Assembly: GCF_021261325.1 (NCBI RefSeq)
Contig: NZ_JAJSBI010000014.1
Location: forward strand, 124,001-188,000
Length of the DNA: 64,000 nt
From: Streptomyces guryensis
GTDB taxonomy: Bacteria > Actinomycetota > Actinomycetes > Streptomycetales > Streptomycetaceae
Direction: 5' to 3'
How positions within the stretch are numbered: the first letter of the stretch is position 1; the number at the start of each line of letters is the position of its first letter. A model generated the notes under the pieces. It worked only from the letters and a program-made list of their open reading frames with translations. It was not told the origin of the DNA and did not search any database. Of this stretch, positions 32,892 through 39,993 are shown piece by piece. Position numbers and translations under genes: made by a program.

Positions 32892-33728
32892 TCAGGGCAT
32901 CAGCGACTGGAGGTACTTGACCGTCGCCGGGTCGGCCGGAAGGAGCGTCTCGATGGCCAGCTCGGCGACCGTCACGTCCATGGGCGTGTTGAAGGTGGAG
33001 ATGGACGAGACGAAGGACAGTGTCCGGCCCTCGTGCTCGATCTGCATCGGGAGCGCGAAGCAGGGGACGGGTTCCGGCGGTTCGGGGTCGTGGCTGTGCT
33101 CCGGCTCGGGCACCGGGTAGGCCGCCACCTCCTCGTACAGCGCCCGCAGCGGCGCGGAGCGGTGCAGGGCGATCTCCCGTTCCATCTGGGCGAGCAGATG
33201 CCCGCGCCATTCCGGGAGGTTGCGGATCCGCGGCGCGAGACCCTCGGGGTGCAGCGTCAAGCGCATGGCGTTCAGCGGGGGTTCGAGCAGCGCCTCCCCG
33301 ACGCCGTCCAGGAACATCATCATGCCCCGGTTGGCTGCGACCACGTCGTACACCGAGTCCACGACGAACGCCGGGTAGGGCTCGTAGCACTGGATGAGGC
33401 GCTCCATGCCCTGGCGCAGGGCCTCCAGTGCGGGCGAGTCGAGCGGGGTCTCGGGGTAGTGCGGGGCGTAACCGGCCGCCAGCAGCAGGGAGTTGCGCTC
33501 GCGCACCGGCACGTCCAGATGCTCGGCGAGCCTGAGCACCATCTCCTCGCTCGGCCGCGAACGGCCCGTCTCGATGAAGCTGATGTGCCGCGCCGAGGAG
33601 TCGGCCCGCAGCGCCAGCTCCAGCTGACTCACCCGGCGGCGCTCGCGCCAGGACCGCAGGAGGGGGCCGACGCCCTTGTCGGTGGGGGCGGTGGCCGTGG
33701 TGCTGGTTCCCGTCGCGACAATGGTCAT
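32892..33728 (-). CDS. MmyB-like XRE transcriptional regulator
   Basis: 278 residues from the ATG at 33728. HTH at about 22-75 (LLRSWRERRRVSQLELALRA, DSSARHISFIETGRSRPSEE). The rest is the MmyB-type ligand-binding domain, a PAS-like fold (YEPYPAFVVDSVYDVVAANR, then GVGEALLEPPLNAMRLTLHP). Characterised members of this fold bind fatty-acid-like ligands; that is not shown here. It is divergent from the ADP-ribosylglycohydrolase gene, with only 30 bp between the start codons, so it may control that gene and itself. Confidence 0.88.
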   Translation of the reverse strand: MTIVATGTSTTATAPTDKGVGPLLRSWRERRRVSQLELALRADSSARHISFIETGRSRPSEEMVLRLAEHLDVPVRERNSLLLAAGYAPHYPETPLDSPALEALRQGMERLIQCYEPYPAFVVDSVYDVVAANRGMMMFLDGVGEALLEPPLNAMRLTLHPEGLAPRIRNLPEWRGHLLAQMEREIALHRSAPLRALYEEVAAYPVPEPEHSHDPEPPEPVPCFALPMQIEHEGRTLSFVSSISTFNTPMDVTVAELAIETLLPADPATVKYLQSLMP

Positions 33729-33758
33729 ACGTACGACCGTAGTCGAGGAGCGCACCTT

Positions 33759-34835
33759 ATGACCTGGCCGCCGTTGAAGCCGACCTTGGAGACCGCCGCG
33801 GTGTACCGGGCCAGAGCGCGGGGCTGTCTGCTGGGCGGGGCGATCGGGGATGCCCTCGGTTATCCCATCGAGTTCAACTCCCTGGACCGTATCCGCGCCG
33901 TCCACGGGGAGCGCGGCGTGACCGGGTTCGTGCCCGGTGCGTATGGCGCGGTCGGTTTGGTCAGTGACGACACGCAGATGACCTTGTTCACGGTCGAGGC
34001 CCTGATCCAGGCGCACGCCCGGGAGCGGATGAGGGGGATCGGCGGTGCCTGGTCGCACATGCTGCTCCAGGCGTACGAGCGCTGGCTGGAGACCCAGTCG
34101 AAGCCGGGCCCGGAACAGGGAACCCCCACGGGCGGTCTGATCGACGAGCCCTGGCTGTACTCCCGCCGCGCACCCGGCAACGCCTGCCTCTCCGGGGTCG
34201 CCCAGGCGTACACCCCCGACCCCTGGCTTGCGCTCGACGGCAAGCCGGGCCAGGTCAACCCCGACTCCAAGGGCTGCGGCACGGTGATGCGCTCGGCTCC
34301 CTTCGGCCTGATCAACTCCGCCGACGAGGCCTTCGCCATGGCGGCCCGCGGCGCCCAGATCACCCACGGCCACCCCACCGGCTACTACGCGGCGGGCGCG
34401 CTGGCCGCGATCGTGGCGCACGTCGTGGAGGGTGACTCCCTGGAGGCCGCGGTGCTGCGCACGCTGCGGCTGCTGGCCCGCCACCCCGGCCACGAGGAGA
34501 CGACAGCCGCTCTGGAGGGAGCCCTCGACCTCGCCGCGCAGGGCTTGCCCACCGCGGAGAAGCTCCAGTCCCTCGGCGCGGGCTGGGTCGCCGAGCAGGC
34601 CCTCGCGATGGGCGTCTATTGCGCGCTCGTCGAGCCGGACGTCAAGGAGGCCCTGCTGCTGTCCGTCAACCACTCCGGCGACAGCGACTCGACCGGCTCC
34701 ATCTGCGGCAACCTCCTCGGCGCCGTACACGGAGACGTCGGCCTGCCGCACGCGTGGGTCGAGCGGGTCGAGGGCAGAGCCAGGATCGCGGCGATCGCGG
34801 ATGACCTGGCGGCGGAGCGCCTGCACGAGCGGTGA
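33759..34835 (+). CDS. ADP-ribosylglycohydrolase family protein
   Basis: 358 residues. The metal-binding residues of the family are visible: GGAIGDALGYPIEF near the N-terminus (Asp), VSDDTQMTLFTVEAL (SDDT motif) and the C-terminal NHSGDSDSTGSICGNLLGA (the GDxDSTG motif). These bind two Mg ions and cleave ADP-ribose from proteins, nucleic acids or small molecules. Its substrate could be arginine- or DNA-linked ADP-ribose. The start at 33759 lies right next to the divergent MmyB regulator, which suggests control by that protein. Annotated length matches the DraG-type family. Confidence 0.92.
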   Translation: MTWPPLKPTLETAAVYRARARGCLLGGAIGDALGYPIEFNSLDRIRAVHGERGVTGFVPGAYGAVGLVSDDTQMTLFTVEALIQAHARERMRGIGGAWSHMLLQAYERWLETQSKPGPEQGTPTGGLIDEPWLYSRRAPGNACLSGVAQAYTPDPWLALDGKPGQVNPDSKGCGTVMRSAPFGLINSADEAFAMAARGAQITHGHPTGYYAAGALAAIVAHVVEGDSLEAAVLRTLRLLARHPGHEETTAALEGALDLAAQGLPTAEKLQSLGAGWVAEQALAMGVYCALVEPDVKEALLLSVNHSGDSDSTGSICGNLLGAVHGDVGLPHAWVERVEGRARIAAIADDLAAERLHER

Positions 34836-34963
34836 GAGCACAGCCGTTCCCTCCCCGTCCCGAGGTGTCCCCGGCCCGCCCCCGGGAACCCTTCTGACCA
34901 GGACCGCAGTCAGTTGCTGTGGCACGCTGAAGAAGCACCCCGTGCCGAGGAAGGAGCGAACCC

Positions 34964-35269
34964 ATGCCCGTCGAACCCCTGTCGCTGAAGGAGATCGAGG
35001 ACCGACTGGCCGAGCTGCCGGGCTGGGCGGTCGACGACGACCGGCTCACCCGCTCCTACCGGCTCGGCTCGCACTTCGCCGCCACCGCGATGGTCATCCA
35101 CATCGCCCAGGTGCAGGACGAGCTCGACCACCACTCCGACCTCACCCTCGGCTACAACACCGTCTCCCTGTCGGTGAACACGCACAGCGCCGGCGGCAAG
35201 GTCACCGAGCTCGACTTCGGCCTCGCACAGAGGGTCGAGGAACTCGCGCAGGCCCACGGGGCACACTGA
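34964..35269 (+). CDS. 4a-hydroxytetrahydrobiopterin dehydratase (pterin-4a-carbinolamine dehydratase)
   Basis: 101 residues. Family motif: LPGWAVDDDRLTRSYRLGS, then IAQVQDELDHHSDLTLGYN, where the DHHSD histidines are the catalytic residues, and SVNTHSAGGKVTELDF. It recycles the pterin cofactor of aromatic amino acid hydroxylases, or acts with pterin-like or moco-related cofactors when no hydroxylase is present. GAAGGAGC lies about 8-15 bp before the ATG. It is followed after 5 bp by the methyltransferase gene. Stretch 34836-34963 upstream holds no recognisable gene; it probably contains the promoter. Confidence 0.92.
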   Translation: MPVEPLSLKEIEDRLAELPGWAVDDDRLTRSYRLGSHFAATAMVIHIAQVQDELDHHSDLTLGYNTVSLSVNTHSAGGKVTELDFGLAQRVEELAQAHGAH

Positions 35270-35274
35270 CGCTC

Positions 35275-36024
35275 GTGCTCGACTACGACAAGGAAGCCGG
35301 CGCGTACGACGCCAGCCGCGGCGGCGAGCCGAGGGCCGCGGCCGCCGCCGACGCCGTACTCGGCCTGATCCCGGCGGCCACCGGCCGGCTCCTGGACGTC
35401 GGCTGCGGCACCGGGATCGTCACCCGGCGCCTCGCGGCCGCGCGCCCCGCCACCCGGGTGACGGGCGCCGACCTGACGTACGGCATGGCCCGGATGGCCG
35501 CCCGGCGCCTGCCCGGCTCCGTCCTGCTGGCCGACAGCCGCCGGCTGCCGTTCCCCGACGGGACGTTCGACGCCGTCACCAGTGTCTGGCTGCTGCACCT
35601 GCTCGACGAACCCGAGGACGTCCGCGCCGTCGTCGCCGAGTGCGCCCGCGTCCTGAAGCCCGGCGGCGTGTACGTCACCACCGTCGACAAGGCCGCCGCA
35701 CACGACGTCGGCAGCGACATCGACGCCGTCCTCGCCCCGCGCCCGCGCCGCCCGGCCCCGGACGCCGCCCCGCTCGTGGAGTCGTACGCCGCCGCGCACC
35801 GCCTGCACCCGGCGGGGCAGGCCTGTTTCCCGGGTCGCGGTCAGGGCCGCAGCCCCCGCCGCACCGCCGCCGATCTGCGGCGCGGCTGGTTCACCCGGCT
35901 GCCGCCCGGCGACCCGCTCACCGAACGGTTCGTCGCCCGGCTCAGGGCGCTGCCCGACCAGGAACGGCCGCGCCCCGACCCGGAGTTCAGCCTCCGGGCC
36001 TTCAGGAAGCCGGTGGCCGACTGA
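35275..36024 (+). CDS. class I SAM-dependent methyltransferase
   Basis: 249 residues from a GTG at 35275, 5 bp after the dehydratase stop. Motif I LLDVGCGTGIVTRRLAAARP, then VTGADLTYGMARMAARRLPG, VLLADSRRLPFPDGTFDAVT and VWLLHLLDEPEDVRAVVAEC with RVLKPGGVYVTTVDK. This is a Methyltransf_11-type domain; the C-terminal 80 residues are Arg/Pro-rich and less conserved. Its 3' end overlaps the convergent DUF1579-like gene by 23 bp. Substrate unknown. Confidence 0.87.
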   Translation: MLDYDKEAGAYDASRGGEPRAAAAADAVLGLIPAATGRLLDVGCGTGIVTRRLAAARPATRVTGADLTYGMARMAARRLPGSVLLADSRRLPFPDGTFDAVTSVWLLHLLDEPEDVRAVVAECARVLKPGGVYVTTVDKAAAHDVGSDIDAVLAPRPRRPAPDAAPLVESYAAAHRLHPAGQACFPGRGQGRSPRRTAADLRRGWFTRLPPGDPLTERFVARLRALPDQERPRPDPEFSLRAFRKPVAD

Positions 36025-36469
36025 AGTCCATCGTCCAGTTGGTCACCCACGTCTCCCCGCCGTCGACGGAGAACGCCTGCTCCCAGTGGGCGGAGGCGGG
36101 GGACACGTCCGCCCACACGAACCGCGCGCGCACGTCCTTGCCGTCGTGGGTGTCGTCGCCGTAGAACTCGCCGCGGTCGCCTTCGAAGCGGCCGATCACG
36201 GGTGGGAAGAGCCGGCCGCTGTGGCTGGAGGACCAGTTCAGCGACCATTCCTCGCGCTCCATGTCGAACAGGCGCAGGGTCAGCCCCTTCGCGCCGAGGT
36301 ACGGCATGTCGATCTCGTCGATGTTCGCGGCCCCGTCGAACAACGGGCGGCACCGGCTGGTGCCCGGGAACTCCACCCAGTCGCTGTCCGGGTCGAGGAA
36401 GTCGGTGCGGCGGCGGTGCGCGACCTCCCACTCGCCGTGGAAGAAGTCGAAGTCGTGCGGGCTGCTCAT
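36002..36469 (-). CDS. DUF1579-like small protein
   Basis: 155 residues starting MSSPHDFDFFHGEWEVAHRR, the kind of start seen in DUF1579-like lipocalin-type proteins (DFDFxHGxWxVxHR). Many Trp and Phe follow at beta-strand spacing, ending ETWVTNWTMDFSR. The function of this family is not established. Start overlaps the stop of the upstream gene by 4 bp. It lies in a two-gene operon next to and divergent from a WYL-type regulator, an arrangement often seen for regulator and target. Confidence 0.72.
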   Translation of the reverse strand: MSSPHDFDFFHGEWEVAHRRRTDFLDPDSDWVEFPGTSRCRPLFDGAANIDEIDMPYLGAKGLTLRLFDMEREEWSLNWSSSHSGRLFPPVIGRFEGDRGEFYGDDTHDGKDVRARFVWADVSPASAHWEQAFSVDGGETWVTNWTMDFSRPPAS

Positions 36470-36981
36470 GGGCGTTCTCCAGTGGTTCCTGCGGGCAGGG
36501 AGTCGGACAGGTAGGCGTCCAGGTCCGGGACTTCGGGCACGAGCATGTGCCGTACCCAGGCGTCCCGTTCGTGCTGGATCGGCGGCAGCTCGAAGACGCA
36601 GCCGATCCAGGGCAGTTCGGGCCTGATGATGGGGGTCCCCCCGCTCGAGCGAAGTCGAGAGTGGGGGAGGGTGGGGTCCTTGTCGGGGCAGCCGAGCACC
36701 GGCTGCCCCGCCGCCGCGTTCGCGTAGTGCAGGACGTTGTCCCACACCCAGCTGTAGGCGTTGATGTACGCGCCGTCGTCGTTTCCCCGGTGAACGACGA
36801 CGAACGTCGCGGGCGCAGTGCCGTCCGCCTCCGGCAGCAGCTCGGGCAGGATCTCGTACGCCGCCTTCTCGACGCCGGGTGCGATGCCCGCCGGGTCGGC
36901 CGTGACGTGGTAGCGCTTGATCCGCCGTCCCGCCACCTCGACGGGCGGTGGCACGGTCAGGAATTTCTCCGTGAAGGGCAT
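36466..36981 (-). CDS. uncharacterised protein with in-frame mini-element
   Basis: 171 residues. Soluble protein, with RRIKRYHVTADPAGIAPGVE at the N-terminus and VVVHRGNDDGAYINAYSWVW in the middle. I do not recognise a family with known activity. Residues about 107-120 (LPHSRLRSSGGTPI) are encoded by a 42-bp mini-element at 36629-36670 and probably form an extra loop. It overlaps the DUF1579-like gene and is divergent from the WYL regulator (40 bp between starts). Confidence 0.72.
   Translation of the reverse strand: MPFTEKFLTVPPPVEVAGRRIKRYHVTADPAGIAPGVEKAAYEILPELLPEADGTAPATFVVVHRGNDDGAYINAYSWVWDNVLHYANAAAGQPVLGCPDKDPTLPHSRLRSSGGTPIIRPELPWIGCVFELPPIQHERDAWVRHMLVPEVPDLDAYLSDSLPAGTTGERP
36629..36670. 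repeat. 42-bp mini-element, copy C (in-frame inside a gene)
   Basis: Plus strand ATGGGGGTCCCCCCGCTCGA ... GTCGAGAGTGGGGGAGG. The core TCGA and GTCGA arms differ from copies A and B but the ends are shared. Inserting 42 bp leaves the frame intact. Confidence 0.88.
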
Positions 36982-37021
36982 GGACAGGACGCTAGGCCGA
37001 TTTCACGGACATCCTGTGTCA

Positions 37022-37972
37022 GTGAAGGCCGGCCGACTCGTCTCGATCCTCCTCCTGCTCCAGACCCGGGGCCGGATGACCGCCGCCCAGCTCGCCGAGG
37101 AGCTGGAGGTCTCGGTCCGCACGGTCTACCGGGACGTCGAGGCGCTGGGCGCGGCAGGAGTCCCGCTGTACGGCGACGCGGGCCACGCCGGCGGCTACCG
37201 GCTGCTCGACGGCTACCGCACGCGCCTGACCGGCCTCACCGCCGACGAGGCCGAGGCCCTGTTCCTCGCCGGCGCCCCCGGTCCGGCCGCGGAGCTGGGC
37301 CTCGGCTCGGTGCTCGCCGCCGCCCAGCTCAAGGTCCGTGCCGCGCTGCCCCCGGAGCTGCGCGCGCACGCCGACCGGATCAGCGGCCGCTTCCACCTCG
37401 ACGCCCCCGGCTGGTACGCGGACGCCGAAGAGGCGCCGTACCTGCCGGCGGTGGCCGACGCGGTCTGGAACAGCCGGGTCCTGAACGTCCTGTACCGCCG
37501 CTGGGCCGAACCCACCGACGTGGAGCGCCGCCTGGAGCCGTACGGGCTGGTGCTGAAGGCCGGCCGCTGGTACGTCGTCGCGGGCCCGGGCCCGCGCACC
37601 TTCCGCGTCGACCAGATCCTCCAACTTGCCACCTCTGGCGAGGAGTTCACCCGCCCGGACGACTTCGACCTGGCCGCCCACTGGACGGCGTACCAGCGCG
37701 GCTTCCACGACCGGCTGTACCGCGGCGAGGCACTGGTCCGGCTCGCGCCGGGCGTACGGCTGCCGAGGGCGGGCGTCAGCCGTACGGACGAAGACGGCTG
37801 GACCCTCGCCGCGGTCCCCATCGAGTCCGTCGAGCACGCCCACGGCGAGTTCCTCCGCCTGGGCGCGGACATCGAGGTGCTGCAGCCGCCCGAACTGCGC
37901 GAGCGCATCGCCCGCACGGTGGCCCAACTGGCCGGAAGATACGGAGACTTGGCGGAGAGCGACGGCGGCTGA
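37022..37972 (+). CDS. WYL-domain HTH transcriptional regulator (YafY-like)
   Basis: 316 residues from a GTG at 37022 (VKAGRLVSILLLLQTRGRMT), the usual family start; another GTG 2 codons upstream is equally possible. The HTH is AAQLAEELEVSVRTVYRDVE, followed by AAGVPLYGDAGHAGGYRLL and the WYL domain from about 135, which ends with a C-terminal WCX-like region. WYL domains bind ligands such as oligonucleotides. It probably regulates the two uncharacterised genes divergent from it, 40 bp away; this is inferred from position only. Confidence 0.88.
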   Translation: MKAGRLVSILLLLQTRGRMTAAQLAEELEVSVRTVYRDVEALGAAGVPLYGDAGHAGGYRLLDGYRTRLTGLTADEAEALFLAGAPGPAAELGLGSVLAAAQLKVRAALPPELRAHADRISGRFHLDAPGWYADAEEAPYLPAVADAVWNSRVLNVLYRRWAEPTDVERRLEPYGLVLKAGRWYVVAGPGPRTFRVDQILQLATSGEEFTRPDDFDLAAHWTAYQRGFHDRLYRGEALVRLAPGVRLPRAGVSRTDEDGWTLAAVPIESVEHAHGEFLRLGADIEVLQPPELRERIARTVAQLAGRYGDLAESDGG

Positions 37973-38012
37973 GGGGACAGAACCCGTCCGTCCTCACCCG
38001 GAGGTCCGTCAC

Positions 38013-39550
38013 GTGCAGCGCCCGCACAGGCACCGCAGACGCCGAGCCCTCCTCTCGGCGGTGACCGGGGCGGCAGCCCTCGTCGCCGCCGGACTCACGG
38101 CACTGACCCCCACCACCGCCGAGGCCGCCGCCGCCCTCCCCCAACTCTCGGACTTCGCTCGAGCCGGGGCTCCACCAACTACTTCCAGGCCGGCGCCCCC
38201 GCCCAGGCCGACTACACCGTCCGCGCGATCGTGAACGGCGTCGAGCAGGCCGACTCGGTGCACGCGATCCAGTTCCGCACGGGCTACGAGGGCGTGCCGA
38301 TCAGCCCACCGGCAGGCGGCACCACCCCGGACGGAGCCGCGTACCCCTACACGGCGAACGACGCCTCCGTCGGCGACCTGGCCGGCGACGGTCAGCTCGA
38401 CTTCGTCCTCAAATGGCAGCCGACGAACGCCAAGGACAACTCCCGGTCCGGCTACACGGGTGACGCCTTCATCGACGGCATCAAGCTCGACGGCACCCGG
38501 CTGTGGCGCAGCGACCTTGGCCGCGACATCCGCTCCGGCGCGCACTACACACAGTTCCAGGTGTACGACTACGACGGTGACGGCACGGCCGAGGTCGCGA
38601 TGAAGACGGCGGACGGCACCGTCGACGGGACGGGCGCGGGGGTCGGCGGTTCCTCGGCCGACCACCGCAACTCATCCGGCTACGTGCTCTCCGGGCCCGA
38701 GTACCTGACCATGTTCAACGGCCGGATCGGCAGGGCCATGCAGACCGTCGACCATGTCCCGGCGCGCGGCACGGTGTCCTCGTGGGGCGACTCGTACGGC
38801 AACCGGGTGGACCGTACTCCTCGACCAACTCCGGCAAGGGGTACGACGGTCAGGGCGACCACCAGATGTCGGTGGCGGACGTCGACGGCGACGGCAGGGA
38901 CGAGATCGTGTACGGCTCGACGGCCGTCGACGACGACGGCAGCGGCCTGTGGACCACCAGGAACGGCCACGGCGAGGCCATGCATGTGGGTGACCTCGAC
39001 TCGTCCCGCCCCGGCCTGGAGGAGTTCAAGGTCGACGAGGACGGTTCAAAGCCCGCTTCCCGCATGGCGGATGCGAAGACGGGCCGGATCATCTGGTCCA
39101 CGCCCGCCGACGGCGACAACGGCCGGGGCGTCTCGGGGGGCCCGCAAGCCCTCCAGCATCAACTGCCTGTCCTGGTGGGACGGTGACACGGTCCGCGAGC
39201 TCCTCGACGACAGCCGCATCGACAGGTACGGCACCTCGTCCGACACCCGTCTGCTGACCGGCTCCGGCGTCCACTCCGACAACGGCACCAAGGCGACGCC
39301 GTCCCTGTCGGGCGACATCCTGGGCGACCGGCGCGAGGAGGTCGCCCGGCCGACGAGCGACAACACGGCCCTGCACATCCACTCCACGCCGTACGAGACG
39401 AGCACGAAGATCACGACCCTGCTGCACGACACGCAGTACCGGACGGCCCCGGCCTGTCAGAACACGGCCTGCAACCAGCCGCCGCACCCGGGCTTCTTCA
39501 TCGGCGACGGGATGGCGACGGCACCGAGGCCGACGGTCCACACCCCCTGA
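38013..39550 (+). pseudogene. rhamnogalacturonan lyase PL11, broken by several deletions
   Basis: Starts with a GTG at 38013 and a signal peptide (ALLSAVTGAAALVAAGLTAL). Then the reading changes frame three times. Parts that match PL11: STNYFQAGAPAQADYTVRAI; GYEGVPISPPAGGTTPDGAA and VLKWQPTNAKDNSRSGYTGD; SWGDSYGNRVDR; then GKGYDGQGDHQMSVADVDGD and HVGDLDSSRPGLEEFKVDED in another frame; then SWWDGDTVRELL and LLTGSGVHSDNGTK, ending at FIGDGMATAPRPTVHTP. Compared with the complete family it misses about 100 residues near the start, about 50 after NRVDR and about 30 after NGRGVSG, each at a frame change. It is therefore non-functional. The intact enzyme would attack the rhamnogalacturonan I backbone outside the cell. 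Confidence 0.85.
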
Positions 39551-39554
39551 CACG

Positions 39555-39589
39555 GAGGCGGCCGCCCGCCGACTGCGGGCGACCGCCTC
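39555..39589. terminator. hairpin between convergent genes
   Basis: GAGGCGGCCGCCCGC (39555-39569), loop CGACT, GCGGGCGACCGCCTC (39575-39589): 15-bp arms with one mismatch, between the PL11 remnant and the small secreted protein gene. Confidence 0.8.
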
Positions 39590-39599
39590 ACTCACCGGG

Positions 39600-39875
39600 T
39601 CAGCTCCCGCCACCCAGGAGACCACCCAGCAGACCGCCCAGGAGGCCGGTCACGACACCCAGAAGGCCCGAGAGCCCGCCGTGTTCGTCGTCGTTGTCCC
39701 CCTTGGACGAGACGCAGGTCTGGTGGCCCAGGAGGGAGACATGGATGGTTCCCTCGCACTTGGCGGGGGCCGGGGCCGCAGAGGCGGAGGGCGCCATGAG
39801 GGTCAGGGCGATTACGGGAGCGGCGAGGACCGCCGCGACGCGGGAGCGGGTCGACTTGCGTGTGCGCTGCGACAT
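39600..39875 (-). CDS. small secreted protein
   Basis: 91 residues from the ATG at 39875 (AAAGGA upstream). Signal peptide RSRVAAVLAAPVIALTLMAP ending PSASA-AP. The mature part is about 58 residues with two cysteines (CEGTIHVSLLGHQTC), then an acidic stretch and a Gly/Leu repeat (GLSGLLGVVTGLLGGLLGG) that could form an amphipathic or self-associating helix. I do not recognise a family; the final repeat is similar in composition to surface-active peptides, but it is not a chaplin by sequence. Confidence 0.7.
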   Translation of the reverse strand: MSQRTRKSTRSRVAAVLAAPVIALTLMAPSASAAPAPAKCEGTIHVSLLGHQTCVSSKGDNDDEHGGLSGLLGVVTGLLGGLLGGLLGGGS

Positions 39876-39993
39876 CACTGTCCTTTCGACGGGCATGTGG
39901 GGACCGGACCTTCCTTGATCAGGTTCCATCAGATTCAGGTGGCCCCTTGGGCTCCGCAACTCGGGGATCACTCCCGGCAACCGTTCGGCCCAG

